Below are positions 1-12,800 of a stretch of 64,000 nt of DNA, one piece after another. The notes below the pieces were generated by a model, which was given only the letters and a program-made list of their open reading frames with translations, did not search any database and had not been told where the DNA came from. The first letter of the stretch is position 1. Each line of letters starts with the position of its first letter. The DNA is from Loxodes magnus (lineage: Eukaryota > Ciliophora > Karyorelictea > Loxodida > Loxodidae), in assembly GCA_946699065.1 (NCBI GenBank), contig CAMPDV010002369.1, forward strand, positions 1 to 64,000, read 5' to 3'. The position numbers were made by a program, and so were the translations under genes.

Positions 1-3000
1 GTATCGGGAAGTTATGATTATACGGTGAGACTATGGGACGTCAAGACAGGTACCTGTAAGACCATGAGTGGTCACACTAGTCATGTATGATCTGTGGCTA
101 TATCCAGTGATTCAGAGTTCATCGTATCGGGAAGTTATGATAATACGGTGAGACTATGGGACGTCAAGACAGGTACCTGTAAGACCATGAGTGGTCACAC
201 TAGTCATGTATGATCTGTGGCTATATCCAGTGATTCAGAGTTCATCGTATCGGGAAGTGGAGATTATACGGTGAGACTATGGGACGTCAAGACAGGTACC
301 TGTAAGACCATGAGTGGTCACACTAGTCATGTATGATCTGTGGCTATATCCAGTGATTCAGAGTTCATCGTATCGGGAAGTGGAGATTATACGGTGAGAC
401 TATGGGACGTCAAGACAGGTACCTGTAAGACCATGAGTGGTCACACAAATTCTGTATATGCTGTGGCTATATCCAGTGATTCAGAGTTCATCGTATCGGG
501 AAGTTATGATAATACGGTGAGACTATGGGACGTCAAGACAGGTACCTGTAAGACCATGAGTGGTCACACTAGTCATGTATGATCTGTGGCTATATCCAGT
601 GATTCAGAGTTCATCGTATCGGGAAGTGGAGATTATACGGTGAGACTATGGGACGTCAAGACAGGTACCTGTAAGACCATGAGTGGTCACACTAGTCATG
701 TATGATCTGTGGCTATATCCAGTGATTCAGAGTTCATCGTATCGGGAAGTGGAGATTATACGGTGAGACTATGGGACGTCAAGACAGGTACCTGTAAGAC
801 CATGAGTGGTCACACTAGTCATGTATTATCTGTGGCTATATCCAGTGATTCAGAGTTCATCGTATCGGGAAGTGCAGATTAGACGGTGAGACTATGGGAC
901 GTCAAGACAGGTACCTGTAAGACCATGAGTGTTCACACTGGTTATGTATGATCTGTGGCTATATCCAGTGATTCAGAGTTCATCGTATCGGGAAGTGCAG
1001 ATTATACGGTGAGACTATGGGACGTCAAGACAGGTACCTGTAAGACCATGAGTGGTCACACAAATTCTGTATATGCTGTGGCTATATCCAGTGATTCAGA
1101 GTTCATCGTATCGGGAAGTGGAGATTATACGGTGAGACTATGGGACGTCAAGACAGGTACCTGTAAGACCATGAGTGGTCACACTAGTTAAGTATTATCT
1201 GTGGCTATATCCAGTGATTCAGAGTTCATCGTATCGGGAAGTGCAGATAATACGGTGAGACTATGGGAAGTCAAGACAGGTACCTGTAAGACCATGAGTG
1301 GTCACACAGGTTATGTATTATCTGTGGCTATATCCAGTGATTCAGAGTTCATCGTATCGGGAAGTGGAGATTAGACGGTGAGACTATGGGACGTCAAGAC
1401 AGGTACCTGTAAGACCATGAGTGGTCACACAAATTCTGTATATGCTGTGGCTATATCCAGTGATTCAGAGTTCATCGTATCGGGAAGTGGAGATTATACG
1501 GTGAGACTATGGGACGTCAAGACAGGTACCTGTAAGACCATGAGTGGTCACACTAGTTAAGTATTATCTGTGGCTATATCCAGTGATTCAGAGTTCATCG
1601 TATCGGGAAGTTATGATAATACGGTGAGACTATGGGACGTCAAGACAGGTACCTGTAAGACCATGAGTGGTCACACTAGTTATGTATTATCTGTGGCTAT
1701 ATCCAGTGATTCAGAGTTCATCGTATCGGGAAGTTATGATTATACGGTGAGACTATGGGACGTCAAGACAGGTACCTGTAAGACCATGAGTGGTCACACT
1801 AATTCTGTATGATCTGTGGCTATATCCAGTGATTCAGAGTTCATCGTATCGGGAAGTTATGATTATACGGTGAGACTATGGGACGTCAAGACAGGTACCT
1901 GTAAGACCATGAGTGGTCACACTAGTCATGTATGATCTGTGGCTATATCCAGTGATTCAGAGTTCATCGTATCGGGAAGTTATGATAATACGGTGAGACT
2001 ATGGGACGTCAAGACAGGTACCTGTAAGACCATGAGTGGTCACACTAGTCATGTATGATCTGTGGCTATATCCAGTGATTCAGAGTTCATCGTATCGGGA
2101 AGTTATGATTATACGGTGAGACTATGGGACGTCAAGACAGGTACCTGTAAGACCATGAGTGGTCACACTAGTTATGTATTATCTGTGGCTATATCCAGTG
2201 ATTCAGAGTTCATCGTATCGGGAAGTTATGATTATACGGTGAGACTATGGGAAGTCAAGACAGGTACCTGTAAGACCATGAGTGGTCACACTAGTTAAGT
2301 ATTATCTGTGGCTATATCCAGTGATTCAGAGTTCATCGTATCGGGAAGTGCAGATTATACGGTGAGACTATGGGACGTCAAGACAGGTACCTGTAAGACC
2401 ATGAGTGGTCACACAGGTTATGTATGATCTGTGGCTATATCCAGTGATTCAGAGTTCATCGTATCGGGAAGTGCAGATTATACGGTGAGACTATGGGACG
2501 TCAAAACAGGTACCTGTAAGACCATGAGTGGTCACACTAATGTTGTATCTGCTGTGGCTATATCCAGTGATTCAGAGTTCATCGTATCGGGAAGTTATGA
2601 TTATACGGTGAGACTATGGGACGTCAAGACAGGTACCTGTAAGACCATGAGTGGTCACACTAGTCATGTATGATCTGTGGCTATATCCAGTGATTCAGAG
2701 TTCATCGTATCGGGAAGTGGAGATTATACGGTGAGACTATGGGACGTCAAGACAGGTACCTGTAAGACCATGAGTGGTCACACTAATGTTGTATCTGCTG
2801 TGGCTATATCCAGTGATTCAGAGTTCATCGTATCGGGAAGAAGAGATTAGACGGTGAGACTATGGGACGTCAAGACAGGTACCTGTAAGACCATGAGTGG
2901 TCACACTAGTTATGTATTATCTGTGGCTATATCCAGTGATTCAGAGTTCATCGTATCGGGAAGTTATGATTATACGGTGAGACTATGGGAAGTCAAGACA

Positions 3001-3840
3001 GGTACCTGTAAGACCATGAGTGGTCACACTAGTTAAGTATTATCTGTGGCTATATCCAGTGATTCAGAGTTCATCGTATCGGGAAGTGCAGATTATACGG
3101 TGAGACTATGGGACGTCAAGACAGGTACCTGTAAGACCATGAGTGGTCACACAGGTTATGTATGATCTGTGGCTATATCCAGTGATTCAGAGTTCATCGT
3201 ATCGGGAAGTGCAGATTATACGGTGAGACTATGGGACGTCAAGACAGGTACCTGTAAGACCATGAGTGGTCACACAGGTTATGTATGATCTGTGGCTATA
3301 TCCAGTGATTCAGAGTTCATCGTATCGGGAAGTGCAGATTATACGGTGAGACTATGGGACGTCAAAACAGGTACCTGTAAGACCATGAGTGGTCACACTA
3401 ATGTTGTATCTGCTGTGGCTATATCCAGTGATTCAGAGTTCATCGTATCGGGAAGTTATGATTATACGGTGAGACTATGGGACGTCAAGACAGGTACCTG
3501 TAAGACCATGAGTGGTCACACTAGTCATGTATGATCTGTGGCTATATCCAGTGATTCAGAGTTCATCGTATCGGGAAGTGGAGATTATACGGTGAGACTA
3601 TGGGACGTCAAGACAGGTACCTGTAAGACCATGAGTGGTCACACTAATGTTGTATCTGCTGTGGCTATATCCAGTGATTCAGAGTTCATCGTATCGGGAA
3701 GAAGAGATTAGACGGTGAGACTATGGGACGTCAAGACAGGTACCTGTAAGACCATGAGTGGTAACACTAATGTTGTATCTGCTGTGGCTATATCCAGTGA
3801 TTCAGAGTTCATCGTATCGGGAAGTTATGATTATACGGTG
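1..3840 (+). CDS. WD40 array open frame, block A (needs stop reassignment)
   Basis: This is 1280 codons in one frame starting at base 1 of the window, about 31 WD40 blades, and it is incomplete at the 5' end. The frame has no indel until an extra G near 3843. Under the standard code it is interrupted repeatedly, by TGA at unit position 40 (first at 88-90), TAG at 17 (880-882) and TAA at 38 (1189-1191). All core blade residues are kept. If those codons are sense it would be part of one giant propeller protein; if not, it is a minisatellite derived from one. No promoter, start site or signal sequence is visible. Confidence 0.35.
88..90 (+). other. Recurrent in-frame TGA, unit position 40 (first copy)
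   Basis: The codon sits in SHV-TGA-SVAISSD. TGA occupies this place in a large share of units throughout the window; other units have TTA (Leu), TAT (Tyr), TCT (Ser) or ATT/ATA-type codons. In WD40 proteins of the HET-E/cyanobacterial type the aligned position is very often Trp (SVWSVAFSPD), so Trp is the natural reading if TGA is sense here. Confidence 0.9.
880..882 (+). other. Recurrent in-frame TAG, unit position 17 (first copy)
   Basis: The context is ADx followed by TVRLWD. Most units have TAT (Tyr) or AAT (Asn) here; a recurrent minority on both halves have TAG. In WD40 blades this residue, just before T-V-x-[IL]-W, is often Lys, Asn, Gln or Glu, so Gln or Glu would fit if TAG is sense. 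Confidence 0.88.
1189..1191 (+). other. Recurrent in-frame TAA, unit position 38 (first copy)
   Basis: The context is GHTS-TAA-VLSV. The alternative codons at this place are TAT (Tyr), CAT (His), TCT (Ser) and GTT (Val). TAA occurs in many units, nearly always with Ser at 37 and Leu at 40, so it forms a stable haplotype. The position is a loop residue where a polar residue is normal. Confidence 0.88.
2431..3714 (+). repeat. Duplicated block at 7-unit spacing (861 bp)
   Basis: About 2431-2853 recurs at about 3292-3714. Both carry ADY with the silent AAA for Lys25, then NVVSA, YDY, SHV-TGA, GDY, NVVSA, and a unit with Arg at 15 and TAG at 17. A spacing of seven units equals one canonical propeller, though other block spacings here are not multiples of seven. 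Confidence 0.85.
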
Positions 3841-3844
3841 AGGA

Positions 3845-6800
3845 CTATGGGACGTCAAGACAGGTACCTGTAAGACCATGAGTGGTCACACTAGTCATGT
3901 ATGATCTGTGGCTATATCCAGTGATTCAGAATTCATCGTATCGGGAAGTTATGATTATACGGTGAGACTATGGGACGTCAAGACAGGTACCTGTAAGACC
4001 ATGAGTGGTCACACTAGTCATGTATGATCTGTGGCTATATCCAGTGATTCAGAGTTCATCGTATCGGGAAGTTATGATTATACGGTGAGACTATGGGACG
4101 TCAAGACAGGTACCTGTAAGACCATGAGTGGTCACACTAGTTAAGTATTATCTGTGGCTATATCCAGTGATTCAGAGTTCATCGTATCGGGAAGTTATGA
4201 TTATACGGTGAGACTATGGGACGTCAAGACAGGTACCTGTAAGACCATGAGTGGTCACACTAGTCATGTATGATCTGTGGCTATATCCAGTGATTCAGAG
4301 TTCATCGTATCGGGAAGTGGAGATTATACGGTGAGACTATGGGACGTCAAGACAGGTACCTGTAAGACCATGAGTGGTCACACTAGTTAAGTATTATCTG
4401 TGGCTATATCCAGTGATTCAGAGTTCATCGTATCGGGAAGTGGAGATTATACGGTGAGACTATGGGACGTCAAGACAGGTACCTGTAAGACCATGAGTGG
4501 TCACACAAATTCTGTATATGCTGTGGCTATATCCAGTGATTCAGAGTTCATCGTATCGGGAAGTGGAGATTATACGGTGAGACTATGGGACGTCAAGACA
4601 GGTACCTGTAAGACCATGAGTGGTCACACAGGTTATGTATGATCTGTGGCTATATCCAGTGATTCAGAGTTCATCGTATCGGGAAGTGGAGATTATACGG
4701 TGAGACTATGGGACGTCAAGACAGGTACCTGTAAGACCATGAGTGGTCACACTAGTCATGTATGATCTGTGGCTATATCCAGTGATTCAGAGTTCATCGT
4801 ATCGGGAAGTGGAGATTATACGGTGAGACTATGGGACGTCAAGACAGGTACCTGTAAGACCATGAGTGGTCACACTAGTCATGTATGATCTGTGGCTATA
4901 TCCAGTGATTCAGAGTTCATCGTATCGGGAAGTTATGATAATACGGTGAGACTATGGGACGTCAAGACAGGTACCTGTAAGACCATGAGTGGTCACACTA
5001 GTTATGTATTATCTGTGGCTATATCCAGTGATTCAGAGTTCATCGTATCGGGAAGTTATGATTATACGGTGAGACTATGGGACGTCAAGACAGGTACCTG
5101 TAAGACCATGAGTGGTCACACTAGTTAAGTATTATCTGTGGCTATATCCAGTGATTCAGAGTTCATCGTATCGGGAAGTTATGATTATACGGTGAGACTA
5201 TGGGAAGTCAAGACAGGTACCTGTAAGACCATGAGTGGTCACACTAATGTTGTATCTGCTGTGGCTATATCCAGTGATTCAGAGTTCATCGTATCGGGAA
5301 GTGGAGATTATACGGTGAGACTATGGGACGTCAAGACAGGTACCTGTAAGACCATGAGTGGTCACACTAGTCATGTATGATCTGTGGCTATATCCAGTGA
5401 TTCAGAGTTCATCGTATCGGGAAGTTATGATAATACGGTGAGACTATGGGACGTCAAGACAGGTACCTGTAAGACCATGAGTGGTCACACTAGTCATGTA
5501 TGATCTGTGGCTATATCCAGTGATTCAGAGTTCATCGTATCGGGAAGTGGAGATTATACGGTGAGACTATGGGACGTCAAGACAGGTACCTGTAAGACCA
5601 TGAGTGGTCACACTAGTCATGTATGATCTGTGGCTATATCCAGTGATTCAGAGTTCATCGTATCGGGAAGTTATGATAATACGGTGAGACTATGGGACGT
5701 CAAGACAGGTACCTGTAAGACCATGAGTGGTCACACTAGTTATGTATTATCTGTGGCTATATCCAGTGATTCAGAGTTCATCGTATCGGGAAGTTATGAT
5801 TATACGGTGAGACTATGGGACGTCAAGACAGGTACCTGTAAGACCATGAGTGGTCACACTAGTTAAGTATTATCTGTGGCTATATCCAGTGATTCAGAGT
5901 TCATCGTATCGGGAAGTTATGATTATACGGTGAGACTATGGGACGTCAAGACAGGTACCTGTAAGACCATGAGTGGTCACACTAGTTAAGTATTATCTGT
6001 GGCTATATCCAGTGATTCAGAGTTCATCGTATCGGGAAGTGCAGATAATACGGTGAGACTATGGGAAGTCAAGACAGGTACCTGTAAGACCATGAGTGGT
6101 CACACTAATTCTGTATTATCTGTGGCTATATCCAGTGATTCAGAGTTCATCGTATCGGGAAGTGGAGATTATACGGTGAGACTATGGGACGTCAAGACAG
6201 GTACCTGTAAGACCATGAGTGGTCACACTAGTTAAGTATTATCTGTGGCTATATCCAGTGATTCAGAGTTCATCGTATCGGGAAGTTATGATTATACGGT
6301 GAGACTATGGGAAGTCAAGACAGGTACCTGTAAGACAATGAGTGGTCACACAGGTTATGTATGATCTGTGGCTATATCCAGTGATTCAGAGTTCATCGTA
6401 TCGGGAAGTGGAGATTATACGGTGAGACTATGGGACGTCAAGACAGGTACCTGTAAGACCATGAGTGGTCACACTAGTTAAGTATTATCTGTGGCTATAT
6501 CCAGTGATTCAGAGTTCATTGTATCGGGAAGTTATGATAATACGGTGAGACTATGGGACGTCAAGACAGGTACCTGTAAGACAATGAGTGGTCACACTAG
6601 TTAAGTATTATCTGTGGCTATATCCAGTGATTCAGAGTTCATCGTATCGGGAAGTGCAGATTATACGGTGAGACTATGGGACGTCAAAACAGGTACCTGT
6701 AAGACCATGAGTGGTCACACTAATTCTGTATTATCTGTGGCTATATCCAGTGATTCAGAGTTCATCGTATCGGGAAGTTATGATTATACGGTGAGACTAT

Positions 6801-9800
6801 GGGACGTCAAGACAGGTACCTGTAAGACCATGAGTGGTCACACTAGTTAAGTATTATCCGTGGCTATATCCAGTGATTCAGAGTTCATCGTATCGGGAAG
6901 TGGAGATTATACGGTGAGACTATGGGACGTCAAGACAGGTACCTGTAAGACCATGAGTGGTCACACTAGTCATGTATGATCTGTGGCTATATCCAGTGAT
7001 TCAGAGTTCATCGTATCGGGAAGTGCAGATTATACGGTGAGACTATGGGACGTCAAGACAGGTACCTGTAAGACCATGAGTGGTCACACTAGTCATGTAT
7101 GATCTGTGGCTATATCCAGTGATTCAGAGTTCATCGTATCGGGAAGTTATGATTATACGGTGAGACTATGGGACGTCAAGACAGGTACCTGTAAGACCAT
7201 GAGTGGTCACACTAGTCATGTATGATCTGTGGCTATATCCAGTGATTCAGAGTTCATCGTATCGGGAAGTTATGATTATACGGTGAGACTATGGGACGTC
7301 AAGACAGGTACCTGTAAGACCATGAGTGGTCACACTAGTCATGTATGATCTGTGGCTATATCCAGTGATTCAGAGTTCATCGTATCGGGAAGTTATGATT
7401 ATACGGTGAGACTATGGGACGTCAAGACAGGTACCTGTAAGACCATGAGTGGTCACACTAGTCATGTATGATCTGTGGCTATATCCAGTGATTCAGAGTT
7501 CATCGTATCGGGAAGTGGAGATAATACGGTGAGACTATGGGACGTCAAGACAGGTACCTGTAAGACCATGAGTGGTCACACAAATTCTGTATATGCTGTG
7601 GCTATATCCAGTGATTCAGAGTTCATCGTATCGGGAAGTGGAGATTATACGGTGAGACTATGGGACGTCAAGACAGGTACCTGTAAGACCATGAGTGGTC
7701 ACACAGGTTATGTATGATCTGTGGCTATATCCAGTGATTCAGAGTTCATCGTATCGGGAAGTGGAGATTATACGGTGAGACTATGGGACGTCAAGACAGG
7801 TACCTGTAAGACCATGAGTGGTCACACTAGTCATGTATGATCTGTGGCTATATCCAGTGATTCAGAGTTCATCGTATCGGGAAGTGGAGATTATACGGTG
7901 AGACTATGGGACGTCAAGACAGGTACCTGTAAGACCATGAGTGGTCACACTAGTCATGTATGATCTGTGGCTATATCCAGTGATTCAGAGTTCATCGTAT
8001 CGGGAAGTTATGATAATACGGTGAGACTATGGGACGTCAAGACAGGTACCTGTAAGACCATGAGTGGTCACACTAGTTATGTATTATCTGTGGCTATATC
8101 CAGTGATTCAGAGTTCATCGTATCGTGAAGTAGAGATTATACGGTGAGACTATGGGACGTCAAGACAGGTACCTGTAAGACCATGAGTGGTCACACTAGT
8201 CATGTATGATCTGTGGCTATATCCAGTGATTCAGAGTTCATCGTATCGGGAAGTGGAGATTATACGGTGAGACTATGGGACGTCAAGACAGGTACCTGTA
8301 AGACCATGAGTGGTCACACAAATTCTGTATATGCTGTGGCTATATCCAGTGATTCAGAGTTCATCGTATCGGGAAGTGGAGATTATACGGTGAGACTATG
8401 GGACGTCAAGACAGGTACCTGTAAGACCATGAGTGGTCACACTAGTTAAGTATTATCTGTGGCTATATCCAGTGATTCAGAGTTCATCGTATCGGGAAGT
8501 TATGATTATACGGTGAGACTATGGGACGTCAAGACAGGTACCTGTAAGACAATGAGTGGTCACACAGGTTATGTATGATCTGTGGCTATATCCAGTGATT
8601 CAGAGTTCATCGTATCGGGAAGTGGAGATTATACGGTGAGACTATGGGACGTCAAGACAGGTACCTGTAAGACCATGAGTGGTCACACTAGTCATGTATG
8701 ATCTGTGGCTATATCCAGTGATTCAGAGTTCATCGTATCGGGAAGTGGAGATTATACGGTGAGACTATGGGACGTCAAGACAGGTACCTGTAAGACCATG
8801 AGTGGTCACACTAGTCATGTATGATCTGTGGCTATATCCAGTGATTCAGAGTTCATCGTATCGGGAAGTTATGATAATACGGTGAGACTATGGGACGTCA
8901 AGACAGGTACCTGTAAGACCATGAGTGGTCACACTAATGTTGTATCTGCTGTGGCTATATCCAGTGATTCAGAGTTCATCGTATCGTGAAGTAGAGATTA
9001 TACGGTGAGACTATGGGACGTCAAGACAGGTACCTGTAAGACCATGAGTGGTCACACTAGTCATGTATGATCTGTGGCTATATCCAGTGATTCAGAGTTC
9101 ATCGTATCGGGAAGTTATGATTATACGGTGAGACTATGGGACGTCAAGACAGGTACCTGTAAGACCATGAGTGGTCACACTAGTCATGTATGATCTGTGG
9201 CTATATCCAGTGATTCAGAGTTCATCGTATCGGGAAGTTATGATTATACGGTGAGACTATGGGACGTCAAGACAGGTACCTGTAAGACCATGAGTGGTCA
9301 CACTAGTCATGTATGATCTGTGGCTATATCCAGTGATTCAGAGTTCATCGTATCGGGAAGTGGAGATAATACGGTGAGACTATGGGACGTCAAGACAGGT
9401 ACCTGTAAGACCATGAGTGGTCACACAAATTCTGTATATGCTGTGGCTATATCCAGTGATTCAGAGTTCATCGTATCGGGAAGTGGAGATTATACGGTGA
9501 GACTATGGGACGTCAAGACAGGTACCTGTAAGACCATGAGTGGTCACACAGGTTATGTATGATCTGTGGCTATATCCAGTGATTCAGAGTTCATCGTATC
9601 GGGAAGTGGAGATTATACGGTGAGACTATGGGACGTCAAGACAGGTACCTGTAAGACCATGAGTGGTCACACTAGTCATGTATGATCTGTGGCTATATCC
9701 AGTGATTCAGAGTTCATCGTATCGGGAAGTGGAGATTATACGGTGAGACTATGGGACGTCAAGACAGGTACCTGTAAGACCATGAGTGGTCACACTAGTC

Positions 9801-12800
9801 ATGTATGATCTGTGGCTATATCCAGTGATTCAGAGTTCATCGTATCGGGAAGTTATGATAATACGGTGAGACTATGGGACGTCAAGACAGGTACCTGTAA
9901 GACCATGAGTGGTCACACTAGTTATGTATTATCTGTGGCTATATCCAGTGATTCAGAGTTCATCGTATCGTGAAGTAGAGATTATACGGTGAGACTATGG
10001 GACGTCAAGACAGGTACCTGTAAGACCATGAGTGGTCACACTAGTCATGTATGATCTGTGGCTATATCCAGTGATTCAGAGTTCATCGTATCGGGAAGTG
10101 GAGATTATACGGTGAGACTATGGGACGTCAAGACAGGTACCTGTAAGACCATGAGTGGTCACACAAATTCTGTATATGCTGTGGCTATATCCAGTGATTC
10201 AGAGTTCATCGTATCGGGAAGTGGAGATTATACGGTGAGACTATGGGACGTCAAGACAGGTACCTGTAAGACCATGAGTGGTCACACTAGTTAAGTATTA
10301 TCTGTGGCTATATCCAGTGATTCAGAGTTCATCGTATCGGGAAGTTATGATTATACGGTGAGACTATGGGACGTCAAGACAGGTACCTGTAAGACAATGA
10401 GTGGTCACACAGGTTATGTATGATCTGTGGCTATATCCAGTGATTCAGAGTTCATCGTATCGGGAAGTGGAGATTATACGGTGAGACTATGGGACGTCAA
10501 GACAGGTACCTGTAAGACCATGAGTGGTCACACTAGTCATGTATGATCTGTGGCTATATCCAGTGATTCAGAGTTCATCGTATCGGGAAGTGGAGATTAT
10601 ACGGTGAGACTATGGGACGTCAAGACAGGTACCTGTAAGACCATGAGTGGTCACACTAGTCATGTATGATCTGTGGCTATATCCAGTGATTCAGAGTTCA
10701 TCGTATCGGGAAGTTATGATAATACGGTGAGACTATGGGACGTCAAGACAGGTACCTGTAAGACCATGAGTGGTCACACTAATGTTGTATCTGCTGTGGC
10801 TATATCCAGTGATTCAGAGTTCATCGTATCGTGAAGTAGAGATTATACGGTGAGACTATGGGACGTCAAGACAGGTACCTGTAAGACCATGAGTGGTCAC
10901 ACTAGTCATGTATGATCTGTGGCTATATCCAGTGATTCAGAGTTCATCGTATCGGGAAGTAGAGATTAGACGGTGAGACTATGGGACGTCAAGACAGGTA
11001 CCTGTAAGACCATGAGGGGTAACACTAATGTTGTATCTGCTGTGGCTATATCCAGTGATTCAGAGTTCATCGTATCGGGAAGTGCAGATTATACGGTGAG
11101 ACTATGGGACGTCAAGACAGGTACCTGTAAGACCATGAGTGGTCACACAAATTCTGTATATGCTGTGGCTATATCCAGTGATTCAGAGTTCATCGTATCG
11201 GGAAGTGGAGATTATACGGTGAGACTATGGGACGTCAAGACAGGTACCTGTAAGACCATGAGTGGTCACACTAGTTAAGTATTATCCGTGGCTATATCCA
11301 GTGATTCAGAGTTCATCGTATCGGGAAGTGGAGATTATACGGTGAGACTATGGGACGTCAAGACAGGTACCTGTAAGACCATGAGTGGTCACACTAGTCA
11401 TGTATGATCTGTGGCTATATCCAGTGATTCAGAGTTCATCGTATCGGGAAGTGGAGATTATACGGTGAGACTATGGGACGTCAAGACAGGTACCTGTAAG
11501 ACCATGAGTGGTCACACTAGTCATGTATGATCTGTGGCTATATCCAGTGATTCAGAGTTCATCGTATCGGGAAGTTATGATAATACGGTGAGACTATGGG
11601 ACGTCAAGACAGGTACCTGTAAGACCATGAGTGGTCACACTAGTCATGTATGATCTGTGGCTATATCCAGTGATTCAGAGTTCATCGTATCGGGAAGTGG
11701 AGATTATACGGTGAGACTATGGGACGTCAAGACAGGTACCTGTAAGACCATGAGTGGTCACACAAATTCTGTATATGCTGTGGCTATATCCAGTGATTCA
11801 GAGTTCATCGTATCGGGAAGTGGAGATTAGACTGTGAGACTATGGGACGTCAAGACAGGTACCTGTAAGACCATGAGTGGTCACACTAGTCATGTATTAT
11901 CTGTGGCTATATCCAGTGATTCAGAGTTCATCGTATCGGGAAGTTATGATTATACGGTGAGACTATGGGACGTCAAGACAGGTACCTGTAAGACCATGAG
12001 TGGTCACACAGGTTATGTATTATCTGTGGCTATATCCAGTGATTCAGAGTTCATCGTATCGGGAAGTGCAGATAATACGGTGAGACTATGGGAAGTCAAG
12101 ACAGGTACCTGTAAGACCATGAGTGGTCACACTAGTCATGTATGATCTGTGGCTATATCCAGTGATTCAGAGTTCATCGTATCGGGAAGTGGAGATTATA
12201 CGGTGAGACTATGGGACGTCAAGACAGGTACCTGTAAGACCATGAGTGGTCACACTAGTCATGTATGATCTGTGGCTATATCCAGTGATTCAGAGTTCAT
12301 CGTATCGGGAAGTAGAGATTAGACGGTGAGACTATGGGACGTCAAGACAGGTACCTGTAAGACCATGAGGGGTAACACTAATGTTGTATCTGCTGTGGCT
12401 ATATCCAGTGATTCAGAGTTCATCGTATCGGGAAGTGCAGATTATACGGTGAGACTATGGGACGTCAAGACAGGTACCTGTAAGACCATGAGTGGTCACA
12501 CAAATTCTGTATATGCTGTGGCTATATCCAGTGATTCAGAGTTCATCGTATCGGGAAGTGGAGATTATACGGTGAGACTATGGGACGTCAAGACAGGTAC
12601 CTGTAAGACCATGAGTGGTCACACTAGTTAAGTATTATCCGTGGCTATATCCAGTGATTCAGAGTTCATCGTATCGGGAAGTGGAGATTATACGGTGAGA
12701 CTATGGGACGTCAAGACAGGTACCTGTAAGACCATGAGTGGTCACACTAGTCATGTATGATCTGTGGCTATATCCAGTGATTCAGAGTTCATCGTATCGG

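Noticed and set aside
61..130. Introns hiding the stop codons
   Set aside because: Units are directly abutted with no extra sequence. Removing the stop would require splicing out part of the blade in most units, and no consistent GT...AG pair does this in frame.
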